From assembly GCA_050331695.1 (NCBI GenBank), contig JBHJGP010000012.1, forward strand, positions 248,001 to 312,000: DNA of 64,000 bases. Direction: 5' to 3'. Positions 1 to 8,701 of this stretch are shown piece by piece (the stretch's first letter is position 1; each line of letters opens with the position of its first letter). Source of the stretch: JBHJGP01 sp050331695 (GTDB lineage Bacteria > Pseudomonadota > Alphaproteobacteria > Geminicoccales > Geminicoccaceae). The translations under genes were made by a program, and so were the position numbers. Below the pieces are notes generated by a model. The model was not told the DNA's origin. It searched no databases and was given only the letters and a program-made list of their open reading frames with translations.

Positions 1-1698
1 AAACCGCTCAAGCCGGCCCATCTCGGCGAACAGGCTGATGCGCCTGATGTAACGCTGGCCCGCCAATTGTGAGAGCATCGAGAGACGATCGCGCGTGAAG
101 ACCGGATCATCGGGCCGTGTGACCGTTCGCTTCGGCGTCTTCGGCACGCGGCCGGCGGCATAGACCTGGCGCAAGGAGCGCGGCGACAATTTCGTGTAGC
201 GCTGGATCGCCCGCTGCAGATTGCGTTTGACGAAAGGCGGTGGCCTCCGGTCTTTCGCCGCCCGGTAGCTTTCGCGAAGACCGTCGACGGCTCTCCGCGC
301 CCGATCACGCTGCTCTTTCGAAAGGTTGCTATAGGCGACCCGGCGGACCTCATCTGCGGATCGGGCGATACGCGACGATTCCCGGGCCCGCCTAAGGTCT
401 CTCAGCGTGTCCGATACGTCGTTCAATCGCTGCTTAACGTCCAGCGGCGCCTGGTGCCGGCGATCGTAGATCCGCCCCACCGACGACCAGTCAGCTTCCA
501 AAGGCGAACGCTGCAATCGATCCACCAGTTGGGCCCGTCTCGCCTCATAATCCGACAACAGTGTTTCGATCGCGCTTGCCGCCGACCGACCGCAATCGAT
601 GTCGACGATCTCGGCTGCACCCGTCGGTAGGTGCTTGCGCAGCCAGCGAGAAAATCCGGTTCTCGAGGAAACGACCGTGGGACAGCCCCGCATCAGGGCT
701 TCCAGCGCCGTCAGATTGAACGTGTCGTAACGCGACGGGAAGAAGGGCAGAACCGCCTGCTCGAAGCGCTGTCGCACCTGCTCGCCCGGGAGCATACCGA
801 CGATGTCGACATCGAGACCGCGCGAGCGGGCCATGGCGCGCAAGATGGCCTCGGAACCTACGCCCACACGATTGGGCGATTCCTGACCCGCGATCACCAG
901 TGAGCCAAAGGCCTGGCGATCGATGTGAAAGGCCATGTCGACGAAGAGATCGGGACCCTTCCACTTCTCCCGTCGGCCGACAAACATCAGATCCGGCGGA
1001 CCATTGCGGGGCTCGGCCGGTTGCGGCGTGGCAGTCTCGACCAGAACCAAGGGATCAAGAAGATTGTAATCGGGTCCGTCGCCAAGCCCTCGCTCCGCCG
1101 CGTAGCTTTCACTCAGAGCGTAGTGGGCGTCACTGGCGCGCAACAGCAAGCCGTCGAGTAGGCGCATCGACGACGCGATCCGTCGGTCCCGGCGGGGATC
1201 ACCGGTCGGCCAAACGCAACTAAACGTGGTCCTGAGACTGCCGTGAAGCGCCAGCGCAACCACATCGACCTCGATGTCGTAGCGCTTCAACGCCCGTCTT
1301 ATGAACAACCCGTTATGCGAGTAGTCGGGAACGTCAATAACGTCGATCGTCTTGAGCCTTCCATCCAAGACGACTGATCTAGCTATTCTTTCGCACTCTA
1401 AATAAACACCATGGAGATGCCCCCAAAGTTCGGAAAGCTTTGGCGCGCCGAACTCGGTCGGTGGTGCCATAGGGATGGCGACGGCGTTGGCAGGGCGCGA
1501 AGCTTCTGCCGGTTCGTCTTTCCGCAAATAAAAGAACGTGTCCTGGGACCGTCTCTTGATGATTTGACGATAGCTTGTCTGCCCGCCGCCCAAGGTGGCG
1601 AACAGATCAAAATCGAGAATCAGAATGTTTTTGCCGTTTTTTGGCGCAGTATTGAGCTTTTCGGCGACCTTCAATGTCGCCTCGGAAAGATCATCCAT
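1..1698 (-). CDS. GT4-type glycosyltransferase, 3' end beyond the window
   Basis: This open frame runs from an ATG at 1698 to the window edge without a stop, giving 566 residues of an incomplete protein. A GT-B glycosyltransferase core is visible: a receptor-like stretch with VGRREKWKGPDLFV near residues 210-225, then the GT4 donor-site region LPFFPSRYDTFNLTALEAL with the E-x7-E-type acidic motif. Such enzymes transfer a sugar from a nucleotide donor to a growing glycan at the cytoplasmic membrane. The start lies 7 bp after the heptose kinase stop, so it is probably the last visible gene of that operon. After about residue 400 the chain is Arg-rich and not recognisable. Donor and acceptor are unknown. 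Confidence 0.8.
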   Translation of the reverse strand, partial: MDDLSEATLKVAEKLNTAPKNGKNILILDFDLFATLGGGQTSYRQIIKRRSQDTFFYLRKDEPAEASRPANAVAIPMAPPTEFGAPKLSELWGHLHGVYLECERIARSVVLDGRLKTIDVIDVPDYSHNGLFIRRALKRYDIEVDVVALALHGSLRTTFSCVWPTGDPRRDRRIASSMRLLDGLLLRASDAHYALSESYAAERGLGDGPDYNLLDPLVLVETATPQPAEPRNGPPDLMFVGRREKWKGPDLFVDMAFHIDRQAFGSLVIAGQESPNRVGVGSEAILRAMARSRGLDVDIVGMLPGEQVRQRFEQAVLPFFPSRYDTFNLTALEALMRGCPTVVSSRTGFSRWLRKHLPTGAAEIVDIDCGRSAASAIETLLSDYEARRAQLVDRLQRSPLEADWSSVGRIYDRRHQAPLDVKQRLNDVSDTLRDLRRARESSRIARSADEVRRVAYSNLSKEQRDRARRAVDGLRESYRAAKDRRPPPFVKRNLQRAIQRYTKLSPRSLRQVYAAGRVPKTPKRTVTRPDDPVFTRDRLSMLSQLAGQRYIRRISLFAEMGRLERF

Positions 1699-1705
1699 TG
1701 TTTGT

Positions 1706-2704
1706 CTAACTCACGATCAATGTGGAGCCGTGGGTATCGAGGCCCAGCGGGATCTTAACGATGTCGGCCAATCTTTCACGAAAGCGATGCTGACGCTGTG
1801 GCGGCACCAGCATCAACAGAAAGCCGCCGCTGCCGGCGCCGCAGAGCTTACCGCCCAGGGCGCCCGCCTCCCGGGCCGCCAGGTAGAGAGCGTCGATCTG
1901 GGGTGAACTCACCTTCGATGACAGGCGCTTCTTCGTTTCCCATCCCTCGTGCAGCATGAGGCCGAGGTCGGCCAGCATGCGTTCCGGGTCGCCACCCTCC
2001 AGCACGTCCACCGCCTGGTCGGTGAGCGCCAGCAGATGAGAAAGTTCGCTATCGACCTTGCCGCCGCGGGTTCTGGTCATCTGCTCGCCCAGTGTCTCGG
2101 AGGCATAGCGGGTGGCCCCGGTGTAGAGCAGGAACAGTGAGCTTGTGAGCGCGCCGAGGCAGGGCGCGGTCATCTGGATCGGCGTGATCCGTGCCCGCTC
2201 GCTCTCGAAGTCGAAACGATTGAGGCCGCCGAAGGCTGCGTGGAATTGATCCTGAACACCAACGTTCTCCCGGAGCAGCTCCCTTTCGACGAACACCGCG
2301 GTCCGGGCCAGGTCCAGCTTGGTCAGGCTGTTGCCACTGAGCGAGGCCGCGAGATTGACGAAGCCGACCGTGAAGGTCGAGGAGCTGCCGAGCCCACTCT
2401 TGGCCGGCAGATCGGCCATGACCGAGATGTCCAAGGCATCGCTGATATTGAGATGCTCGATGACGGCGCGCACGACCGGATGAACGATCTCGTCGATTTC
2501 CTGGGCTTTTTCGAGGCGTGAGTAACTGACCCGGTATTTGTATTCCAGAAACGAGGACAGTTTGAGCGCGGCAATATAGACATATTTGTCGACCGCCATG
2601 CCGAGGACGGCGCCCCGATGCCGCTCGAAATATTCGGGATAGTCCGTGCCGCCGCCGAAGAAGCTCACGCGCAACGGGGTCCGACAGACGATCACAACCA
2701 ACAC
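1706..2704 (-). CDS. hddA: D-glycero-D-manno-heptose 7-phosphate kinase (GHMP family)
   Basis: 332-residue GHMP kinase. The N-terminus RTPLRVSFFGGGTDYPEYF is the signature of the HddA/heptose-7-phosphate kinase branch, and the ATP loop GLGSSSTFTVG lies near residue 105. A C-terminal GGKLCGAGSGGFLL motif is the third GHMP motif. The enzyme would phosphorylate C1 of D-glycero-D-manno-heptose 7-phosphate, the step after GmhA. The start overlaps the end of the upstream SDR gene by 13 bp, which suggests translational coupling. With gmhA and the hddC-like gene in the same cluster it points to GDP-heptose rather than ADP-heptose synthesis (HldE is a different kinase family). Substrate assignment rests on family and context. 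Confidence 0.8.
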   Translation of the reverse strand: MLVVIVCRTPLRVSFFGGGTDYPEYFERHRGAVLGMAVDKYVYIAALKLSSFLEYKYRVSYSRLEKAQEIDEIVHPVVRAVIEHLNISDALDISVMADLPAKSGLGSSSTFTVGFVNLAASLSGNSLTKLDLARTAVFVERELLRENVGVQDQFHAAFGGLNRFDFESERARITPIQMTAPCLGALTSSLFLLYTGATRYASETLGEQMTRTRGGKVDSELSHLLALTDQAVDVLEGGDPERMLADLGLMLHEGWETKKRLSSKVSSPQIDALYLAAREAGALGGKLCGAGSGGFLLMLVPPQRQHRFRERLADIVKIPLGLDTHGSTLIVS

Positions 2705-3621
2705 TCTTGCGTTTCAAGCACCCGCTTCACACCGTCCTCAAGACCGATGTTCGGCCGCCATCCGGTGGCATCGAGAAATCGCTCGCATTCAAGGCTTTTG
2801 TAACCTGTGCCCTGAAAACTGTCCGGCGGTCGAACGATGTCGGCTTGCCAGTTCAACGCCGCCTGAATGGCGGTGACGCAAGCGCCGATGGTCACGGGTG
2901 CGTTAGCGGCGCAGTTCAGAAGACAATTTTTGAAGTTTTGGTCCGCGGCGATGATGGCGTCGATCTGGTCGTCGACGAAAAGCAGATCCCGAACCGTCTC
3001 CAAGCTTCCCCAAACCTCGAAACGGGTCTCGCCCCGGGCCCGGGCAGCTCTGGCCCGGTCGATGAGCGCGGCCATGAAATGGCTGCGACCCGGCTCGGTA
3101 TGGGCCCCGGGCCCGTAGACGGTCGCGAGCACGCAGTGCAGCCAGGAGAGCCCGTATTGCTCGCCATAGGTCTTGGAGCCGACGATCAGGGTCTCCTTGG
3201 CGAGCGCGTAGCCTTGAACCGAAGGATGGGTTGCGCCTGTTCGAAACGCGTTCTCCGGAAGGGGTCGATCCGATTCCGGATAGACGCACGAACTGCCGAG
3301 ACTGACCAGCTTGGCTCCGGGCTGATGGTTTCGCCAGGCTTCCAGCACATTCAGATGAATTCGCGTGTTGATCGCCAGCAATTCGCCCTGAATGTCGTAT
3401 TGGACGGGGCCGGTTCGTTGTTGGGTGATCGCGTGAAAGATCCGCCCCGCCTTGGGCGCCTCGGCCAGAGCGGCATCGGCGACCGCCGGATCTGTGAAGT
3501 CGCCGAAGTTTCGACCGACGCCGTGGACCGGCCAACCCCGCTCCCGCCAGGTCCGGACGAGATGACGGCCGATGAAGCCGTCCGAGCCGAGGACGATCGT
3601 GAGCCCGTCAGCGTAAGGCAT
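2692..3621 (-). CDS. NAD-dependent epimerase/reductase (extended SDR, WcaG-like)
   Basis: 309-residue extended short-chain dehydrogenase. The Rossmann motif GSDGFIGRHL sits near residue 12, and the active site has SLGSSCVYP followed by a YALAK (Tyr-x3-Lys) pair. Overall order resembles GDP-fucose synthase (3,5-epimerase/4-reductase). I start it at the ATG at 3621, which overlaps the preceding gene by 14 bp, rather than at an earlier codon that would add a basic, non-homologous leader. It probably edits the NDP-sugar made by this cluster. The Rossmann glycine motif is slightly unusual (GxDGFIG). The exact reaction cannot be told from sequence. Confidence 0.8.
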   Translation of the reverse strand: MPYADGLTIVLGSDGFIGRHLVRTWRERGWPVHGVGRNFGDFTDPAVADAALAEAPKAGRIFHAITQQRTGPVQYDIQGELLAINTRIHLNVLEAWRNHQPGAKLVSLGSSCVYPESDRPLPENAFRTGATHPSVQGYALAKETLIVGSKTYGEQYGLSWLHCVLATVYGPGAHTEPGRSHFMAALIDRARAARARGETRFEVWGSLETVRDLLFVDDQIDAIIAADQNFKNCLLNCAANAPVTIGACVTAIQAALNWQADIVRPPDSFQGTGYKSLECERFLDATGWRPNIGLEDGVKRVLETQECWL

Positions 3622-4558
3622 CACGATACCAGTCGACGGACTTGCGCAATCCCGCCTCGACGCCCTGGAACGCCGGAAGGTCCGGCAACAACTCACGGAG
3701 ACGCTCGGCCGTGGCTCTCCTGATATTGACCCCGGCGCCGCTGCCCGCCGGCGGCGAGGTGTGCTCGAGCGGGCGCTTGCGGCCCGTGGCCTCCATCGCC
3801 GCTTCGGCCAGTTCGCGTATAGTCACCGTCTCGCCGAGCGCGCAGTTGAGAGACGCATTCTGTCCTTCAAGCTCAAGCGACTGAACGAAGGCCTCAGCGA
3901 CATCACCGGCAAAGACGAAGTCCCGCTCCGCCTCGGCATTGCCCCTGATCTCGAACCTGTCATCGTCGCGAAGCGCACGAAGCAAGAAGGCCGTGGCCAC
4001 ATGGGCTTCGTTTTCATCAATGGTATCGAAGGGACCGTAGGGATTGGTCAGGCGAAAGGCGATGGTGTTGATGCCGGCGCGCCGATGCCAGAGCTCGGCC
4101 AGGATCTCGCCCCAGCGTTTCGACCAGGCGTAGGCCGCTTCGCCGTCATGGGGCCAGAGATTGAGGTCCAGATCGCGGCCGTCATCCTGTAGCGCCCAGT
4201 CAGCGGGATAGACAGCGACGCTGCTCGCCTGGCGAACTTCCGTGATCCCGCGCGCCAGGGCAAACCCATAGACCTGTTCAGCCAGCTCGGTATTGGTCTT
4301 GAGGATCACTGCCTGATCAGCCGCGAACCGGCTCGCCGCATAGCGAAAGGCGGCCGTGTGGACGATGACCGTGCGGCTTGGAAGCGCCGGAAGCTCATCG
4401 AGAGCGTCCAGCGCCACCGTTTGGCTACAGCCCGTAACAGCGCGACCATTCGAGTTGACGGCGAACAGCTCGAGCGGCTTGCCCGCGAGCGCGGCGACGA
4501 TGTTGCGCCCGATGAACCCGCTCGCGCCGAACAAGACCACCGCCTCGCAGCCTGTCAT
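3608..4558 (-). CDS. NAD-dependent epimerase/dehydratase (extended SDR)
   Basis: 316-residue extended SDR with the Rossmann motif FGASGFIGRNI at residues 10-20, a Ser-rich active-site strand (QASSVAVYP) and the catalytic YAWSK pair. A C-terminal substrate-binding half follows, including RDFVFAGDVAEAF, a motif common in NDP-sugar 4-epimerases and reductases. It overlaps the methyltransferase upstream by 4 bp (ATGA-type junction) and the SDR downstream by 14 bp, so these genes are read as one operon. It is one of three SDRs here, and each presumably does one redox or epimerisation step on a heptose or deoxysugar nucleotide. Specific activity is not assignable. Confidence 0.8.
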   Translation of the reverse strand: MTGCEAVVLFGASGFIGRNIVAALAGKPLELFAVNSNGRAVTGCSQTVALDALDELPALPSRTVIVHTAAFRYAASRFAADQAVILKTNTELAEQVYGFALARGITEVRQASSVAVYPADWALQDDGRDLDLNLWPHDGEAAYAWSKRWGEILAELWHRRAGINTIAFRLTNPYGPFDTIDENEAHVATAFLLRALRDDDRFEIRGNAEAERDFVFAGDVAEAFVQSLELEGQNASLNCALGETVTIRELAEAAMEATGRKRPLEHTSPPAGSGAGVNIRRATAERLRELLPDLPAFQGVEAGLRKSVDWYRDALR

Positions 4559-5838
4559 GCCGGCACGGTTTCGGCAACGATCCGCCGAACATCAGGAATC
4601 GGAACGATGAAGGTTCCGCCGGCCGAAAGGTAATCTGCCTCCTTGGCCAAGAATTCGTCGATGAAGTTCCAGGCCAGCACCAGATAAGCGTCCGGCCGTC
4701 CCTCGTCCTCGGCGGTGATCGGGATGCGGACGCCTGGTATCGCAAGCCCGACCTTCATCGGGTTTTTTTCGACCGCCCGTTCCACCAGCGACGGACCGAT
4801 ACCGAAACTGTTCAAGAGCGTCGATCCCTTGGCCGGCGCACCGTAGGCCCAGATTTTACGGCCACTCCCGGCTTCGTTCTCCAGAATTGCCGTCAGACGG
4901 TCACGCAAGGCCAGCACCCGGTCTGCGAAGCGCCGGTAGGTTGCGATATCGTCAAGACCGGCTGATCGCTCCGCCTCGGCCAGTCGTTTGACGCTTTCTC
5001 CGACCGGTCGCCGGCCCTGATGAACGATGTGAGCCTCGATGGAGCCGCCGTGGATCGGTACCAGTGAGGCCTCGACCACCTCCAGGCCGTGGCGCCCCAC
5101 AAGCTGCGACAGCGATCTCAGCGTGTAGTAGCAAAGGTGCTCATGGTAGATCTGATCGAAGGCGGTGTTCTCGATCATGCCGCCCAGATAGATCGCCTGG
5201 ACGACGAACACGCCGTCCTCGTCCAAGAGCCGTTTAATGCCGCGAACGACGCTATGCAGTTCTTCCAGATGGAAGAACACGCCGGCAGCCGTGATCAGCC
5301 GCGCCGCTCCGTGCTCGGCGCGGATTTCGTCGGCGCATGCCTCGTCAAAAAAGCGCTGCCAGGTCGGGATCCCTGCCTCGCGAGCGATACCCGCGACATT
5401 GGCGGCGGCCTCGACGCCCAGAACCCGGCAGCCCAAATGGCCGTATTGCTTCAGCCAGGTGCCGTCATTGCTGCCGATGTCCACGACGAGATCGCCCTTG
5501 CCCAGCGCGTAAGCTCGTTCGAGCCGGTCCACGGTCTCGCGGAAATGGAGCGGCAGGGTTTTGGTGGTGCCCGACACGTAAGGATAGTCGGAGAACATCG
5601 ATTCCTTCGGGATGGTGTGATCGATCTGAGCGAGCGTGCAATCGTGACAAAAGCCCAGCCGCAGGGGGTAGCTCGGCTCGGTGCCAAGCGGCAGATCGGG
5701 GGCCACCAGCCGATTGCAGTGGGGCTGGTCGGAGAGATCGATCACCAGCTCCACCCGGTCGCCGCCGCAAGAGCGGCAAGGCTGATCGAACCATTCCTCG
5801 CCTTCAGGAACGCGTAGGCGCGCAAGGCCATCAGACAT
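4555..5838 (-). CDS. SAM-dependent sugar C-methyltransferase
   Basis: 427 residues with the three-part layout of the NovU/TylC3/EryBIII C-methyltransferases. An N-terminal zinc-binding segment has two Cys pairs (CRSCGG near 21 and CHDC near 63). The central SAM-binding Rossmann domain has VVDIGSNDGTWLKQ near residue 120. The C-terminal Methyltransf_14-like half includes GAPAKGSTLLN. These enzymes put a methyl branch on C3 or C5 of a keto-sugar nucleotide. The gene overlaps the SDRs on both sides (8 bp and 4 bp), so it acts in the same pathway. Its presence implies that the exported glycan contains a C-methyl-branched sugar. Family assignment is firm; the target carbon is unknown. Confidence 0.85.
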   Translation of the reverse strand: MSDGLARLRVPEGEEWFDQPCRSCGGDRVELVIDLSDQPHCNRLVAPDLPLGTEPSYPLRLGFCHDCTLAQIDHTIPKESMFSDYPYVSGTTKTLPLHFRETVDRLERAYALGKGDLVVDIGSNDGTWLKQYGHLGCRVLGVEAAANVAGIAREAGIPTWQRFFDEACADEIRAEHGAARLITAAGVFFHLEELHSVVRGIKRLLDEDGVFVVQAIYLGGMIENTAFDQIYHEHLCYYTLRSLSQLVGRHGLEVVEASLVPIHGGSIEAHIVHQGRRPVGESVKRLAEAERSAGLDDIATYRRFADRVLALRDRLTAILENEAGSGRKIWAYGAPAKGSTLLNSFGIGPSLVERAVEKNPMKVGLAIPGVRIPITAEDEGRPDAYLVLAWNFIDEFLAKEADYLSAGGTFIVPIPDVRRIVAETVPA

Positions 5839-6763
5839 TGGCGAAGCGGCCGTTGCGCAACATGCGATACCCTTTGATCAGCTCCCTGATCCCGTCATCC
5901 AGCCCGTGCTTCGGCCGCCAGCCGGTGCCCTCGAACTTCTCGTTCGAGACGATGTAGTCCCGCTTGTCCGGGTCTTCGCCCACCGGCGCCTCGAGATAGA
6001 CGAAGCCCGGGACATGGCTCTGAATACGCTCGCACAATTGCAGTTTGGAGAGATTGGCCTCGGACAGACCTACATTGTAGGGTTCGCCTTGCATCGCCTC
6101 GAGATAGTCGAGGACGTGGAGGAAGGCGCCGGCGACGTCACGCACGTGGATGAAGTTGCGCCGGAAATGAGCCTCGAACAGGACGACCGCTCGATCGTTG
6201 ACGGCTCGCCAGGTAAAGTCATTGACCAAAAGGTCGAGACGCATGCGCGGCGCCAAGCCGAAGACCGTTGCCAGGCGCAAGGTCACGCCGCGCCCACTGT
6301 CCAGCACGGCCCGTTCCGCCTCGACCTTGGTCCGTCCATAGAGGGAAACGGGGTTGAGAGGCGATTCCTCGGTGCAATAGGCCTCGGCCGCGCCCACGCC
6401 GTAGCCGCTGTTAGTGGTGGGAAAAACCACCCGCTGGTCGGCCGAAAGCCTCTCCACCAGCGCGGCGACAGCGTCTCGATTGAGCGTCGTGGCACCGATC
6501 TCGTCCCGGGCGCACAGAGGGGCACCGACCAAAGCCGCTAGCGGGATGACCACATCCGCTTCCGCGAGCAGCGGCTCGACGACCCGCATGTCCCGGGCGT
6601 CACCCCTGACGACGTCGAAATGAGGATCGGCGCAGCAGGCGGCGAGAAAGGGTTGGCCATCGGCGAAGGTGTCGAGAACGGTAACGCGATGTGCGGAATG
6701 CAAAAGGGCCGGGATCAGGATCGATCCTAGATATCCTGCCCCACCAGTAACCAGAATGTGCAT
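5831..6763 (-). CDS. NAD-dependent epimerase/dehydratase (extended SDR)
   Basis: 310-residue extended SDR. The dinucleotide motif GGAGYLGSIL is at residues 7-16, the active-site strand FPTTNSGYG precedes a YGRTK (Tyr-x3-Lys) pair, and the NFIHVRDVAGAF motif lies in the C-terminal half. It is likely the first of the sugar-modifying genes after a 134-bp gap (6764-6897) that separates it from the nucleotidyltransferase gene. That gap could hold an internal promoter, but I see no convincing motif. It ends 8 bp inside the C-methyltransferase gene. The protein resembles UDP-glucose 4-epimerase/dTDP-glucose dehydratase relatives in general form only. Confidence 0.8.
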   Translation of the reverse strand: MHILVTGGAGYLGSILIPALLHSAHRVTVLDTFADGQPFLAACCADPHFDVVRGDARDMRVVEPLLAEADVVIPLAALVGAPLCARDEIGATTLNRDAVAALVERLSADQRVVFPTTNSGYGVGAAEAYCTEESPLNPVSLYGRTKVEAERAVLDSGRGVTLRLATVFGLAPRMRLDLLVNDFTWRAVNDRAVVLFEAHFRRNFIHVRDVAGAFLHVLDYLEAMQGEPYNVGLSEANLSKLQLCERIQSHVPGFVYLEAPVGEDPDKRDYIVSNEKFEGTGWRPKHGLDDGIRELIKGYRMLRNGRFANV

Positions 6764-6897
6764 GAACGTTCTTCTAAGGCGCTTGCGTTGCGAGAGGTCT
6801 AGACGGGATTAACAGGCGGCACAACCGATAGACAGGCGGCCAGGAACCGCCGGAGTTACTTGATGACCGCACCTCAATTTCGGCCGCTGGTCCGGGT

Positions 6898-8079
6898 TCA
6901 AGTTACGAACGAGGCGAGCTCTCGAACCAATTTCGGTAGATCACCCCCGGCATATTGATGGACGGCGAGACCCTCGATCGTCCTCTTGTCACCTGTTGCA
7001 ACGATGAAAGAGCGATTTCGATCCACCAGCGGCGATTTCAGCAATGGCTCGAGGGCCAAGGGGCCGGCTCCGGATGCGTCCCCCTCCGCATGGCTTTGCC
7101 ACCGAGCGAACCCATCGATATGGGCACCCAGAGGCCGCAGCGCCCGCGCCATGGCCTCGGGAAGCGTTGCCAGGGGTTCTCGGTCCCGCAGCTCCAGCTC
7201 GCCGCCGCTGACGTCCGCCACGACAAACACCAACCAGCGACTATCGTTCAAGTCTTTGATCGCGTCTTCTGCACCCGGCCTCCAGACAAGCGCCGCCGCG
7301 TCGCCCCGATCGTGCCAGACGTCGATGAGAACCCCCTCGGCCTGGAAAATCACGGCCGGGCGCCGGGTGATCTCGGGCAGAAATGTTTGCGCCTTCTCCA
7401 GATCTTCCGGCACACCGATATCGATGAACGGCGCGTCATAGACATGGCCCCGCAATCGGCCGGTCGCCGCCAGTCCCGGAAACACATCCGCCTCGAGCGA
7501 TACCGGCCCGTCGGCAGGCAGATGATCCACGATTTCCCGTTTGAGAAGGTAGGCGCCGGCGTTGATCGGCAGCTGACCTGTGCCTTCGCCGGCCGCCAGA
7601 AAGCCTGCCAGACGGCCATCGGGTTGGAGGTCAACGGTGCCGTAGCGCCGTCCCGCCATCCGGCAAAGGGCGAGCACGCCGACGGCGCCGTTCAGGCGCA
7701 GACAAAGATCAAGCAGGTTGAAGGGGAAGAAGGTGTCGCCGTTCATCAGGATGAAGCGGCTTTCCAGGCGTTCCCGAAAGAGCCGCAACGCTCCCCCTGT
7801 GCCGAGGGGCCGGGGCTCGACGGCGACCTCGATCGACGTTCCCTGCCGAAGCCGGCCTCGATAGCGGCTTTCGAACTGATCGGCCCGGTAGCCGGCCAGG
7901 AGCAGCACCTGGGAAAAGCCGAAACGGACGATCTCCTCCAATTGCCAGTCGAGAAAGGGGCGATCCGCCACGGGCACCAGCGGTTTCGGCACGGTGTCGG
8001 TAATCGACCCGAGCCTGGTTCCCCGGCCGCCCACCAAGATGACCACCTGTCGGGGTGGTTCGGCCGCTATTCGATCCAT
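6898..8079 (-). CDS. hddC: Heptose-1-phosphate nucleotidyltransferase fused to a degenerate GmhB-like HAD domain
   Basis: 393 residues in two parts. Residues 10-235 are a sugar-phosphate nucleotidyltransferase with VGGRGTRLG, PKPLVPV and the metal-binding NGDTFF, as in HddC guanylyltransferases. Residues 241-393 align by eye with the GmhB/HisB-N phosphatase fold (for example RPGAEDAIKDLND and GAHIDGF), but catalytic residues are gone. The DxDG nucleophile motif reads QAEG (Q246, E248), the TNQSG motif reads ADVSG, the terminal Asp of the GDKxxD motif is Ile, and the zinc-loop cysteines are missing. The second domain should therefore be inactive as a phosphatase. Gene order (6 bp after gmhA) supports GDP-D-glycero-alpha-D-manno-heptose synthesis. 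No intact GmhB is in the window. Confidence 0.8.
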   Translation of the reverse strand: MDRIAAEPPRQVVILVGGRGTRLGSITDTVPKPLVPVADRPFLDWQLEEIVRFGFSQVLLLAGYRADQFESRYRGRLRQGTSIEVAVEPRPLGTGGALRLFRERLESRFILMNGDTFFPFNLLDLCLRLNGAVGVLALCRMAGRRYGTVDLQPDGRLAGFLAAGEGTGQLPINAGAYLLKREIVDHLPADGPVSLEADVFPGLAATGRLRGHVYDAPFIDIGVPEDLEKAQTFLPEITRRPAVIFQAEGVLIDVWHDRGDAAALVWRPGAEDAIKDLNDSRWLVFVVADVSGGELELRDREPLATLPEAMARALRPLGAHIDGFARWQSHAEGDASGAGPLALEPLLKSPLVDRNRSFIVATGDKRTIEGLAVHQYAGGDLPKLVRELASFVT

Positions 8080-8085
8080 AGCTCC

Positions 8086-8661
8086 TCAGCTTTCGATCAT
8101 CGCCCGTTCGATGGCGGCGCAATAATAGTGGTAGAGGCAGAGATGAACCTGCTGGATCGCAGGCGTCGAACGGCTCGGCACGGCGATCAGATGGTCTGAC
8201 AGCGCCGCCACGGCACCGCCGCCGGCGCCGGTAAAGCCGATGGTGACGAGCCCTCGCGCCTTCGCCACTTCGAAGGCGCGGACCACATTGGTTGAGTTAC
8301 CGCTCGTCGAAAGGCCCAACAGGACCGAGCCCGGCTCCGCATAAGCTTCGACCTGGCGGCTGAAAACGGTGTCGTAATCGTAATCGTTGGCCCAGGCGGT
8401 CATGAAGCTTTCGCTCGCCGACAGACAGAGCGCGCGGATGGGCTGACGCTCGGCCAGGAACCGGCCAACCAATTCACCGACGATGTGCTGGGCGTCGGCG
8501 GCCGAGCCCCCATTCCCGCAGACCAGGAGCGTCCCTCCCGACCGAAGTGCCCGAACGGTCGCGGCGACCGCCCGGTCCAGGGCGACACTCAAATCCTGCT
8601 CGCGGGTCTCCTGCAAAAGGGTCTGAGCGTCGGCCAGCCATTCGTCCAGCGAAGTCACCAT
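8086..8661 (-). CDS. gmhA: Phosphoheptose isomerase
   Basis: 191-residue SIS-domain protein of the usual GmhA length. GNGGSAADAQHIVGELVGRF near residue 50 and GLSTSGNSTNV near 117 are the classic phosphate-binding motifs. The enzyme converts sedoheptulose 7-phosphate to D-glycero-D-manno-heptose 7-phosphate in the cytoplasm, the entry step of nucleotide-heptose synthesis. It lies 40 bp after the exporter ATPase gene and 6 bp before the nucleotidyltransferase fusion. Together with hddA it defines the heptose branch of this cluster. Confidence 0.9.
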   Translation of the reverse strand: MVTSLDEWLADAQTLLQETREQDLSVALDRAVAATVRALRSGGTLLVCGNGGSAADAQHIVGELVGRFLAERQPIRALCLSASESFMTAWANDYDYDTVFSRQVEAYAEPGSVLLGLSTSGNSTNVVRAFEVAKARGLVTIGFTGAGGGAVAALSDHLIAVPSRSTPAIQQVHLCLYHYYCAAIERAMIES

Positions 8662-8701
8662 GGCTCATGCTTTCCTTCGTCCTCGAGAACCGGACCACCG
8701 C

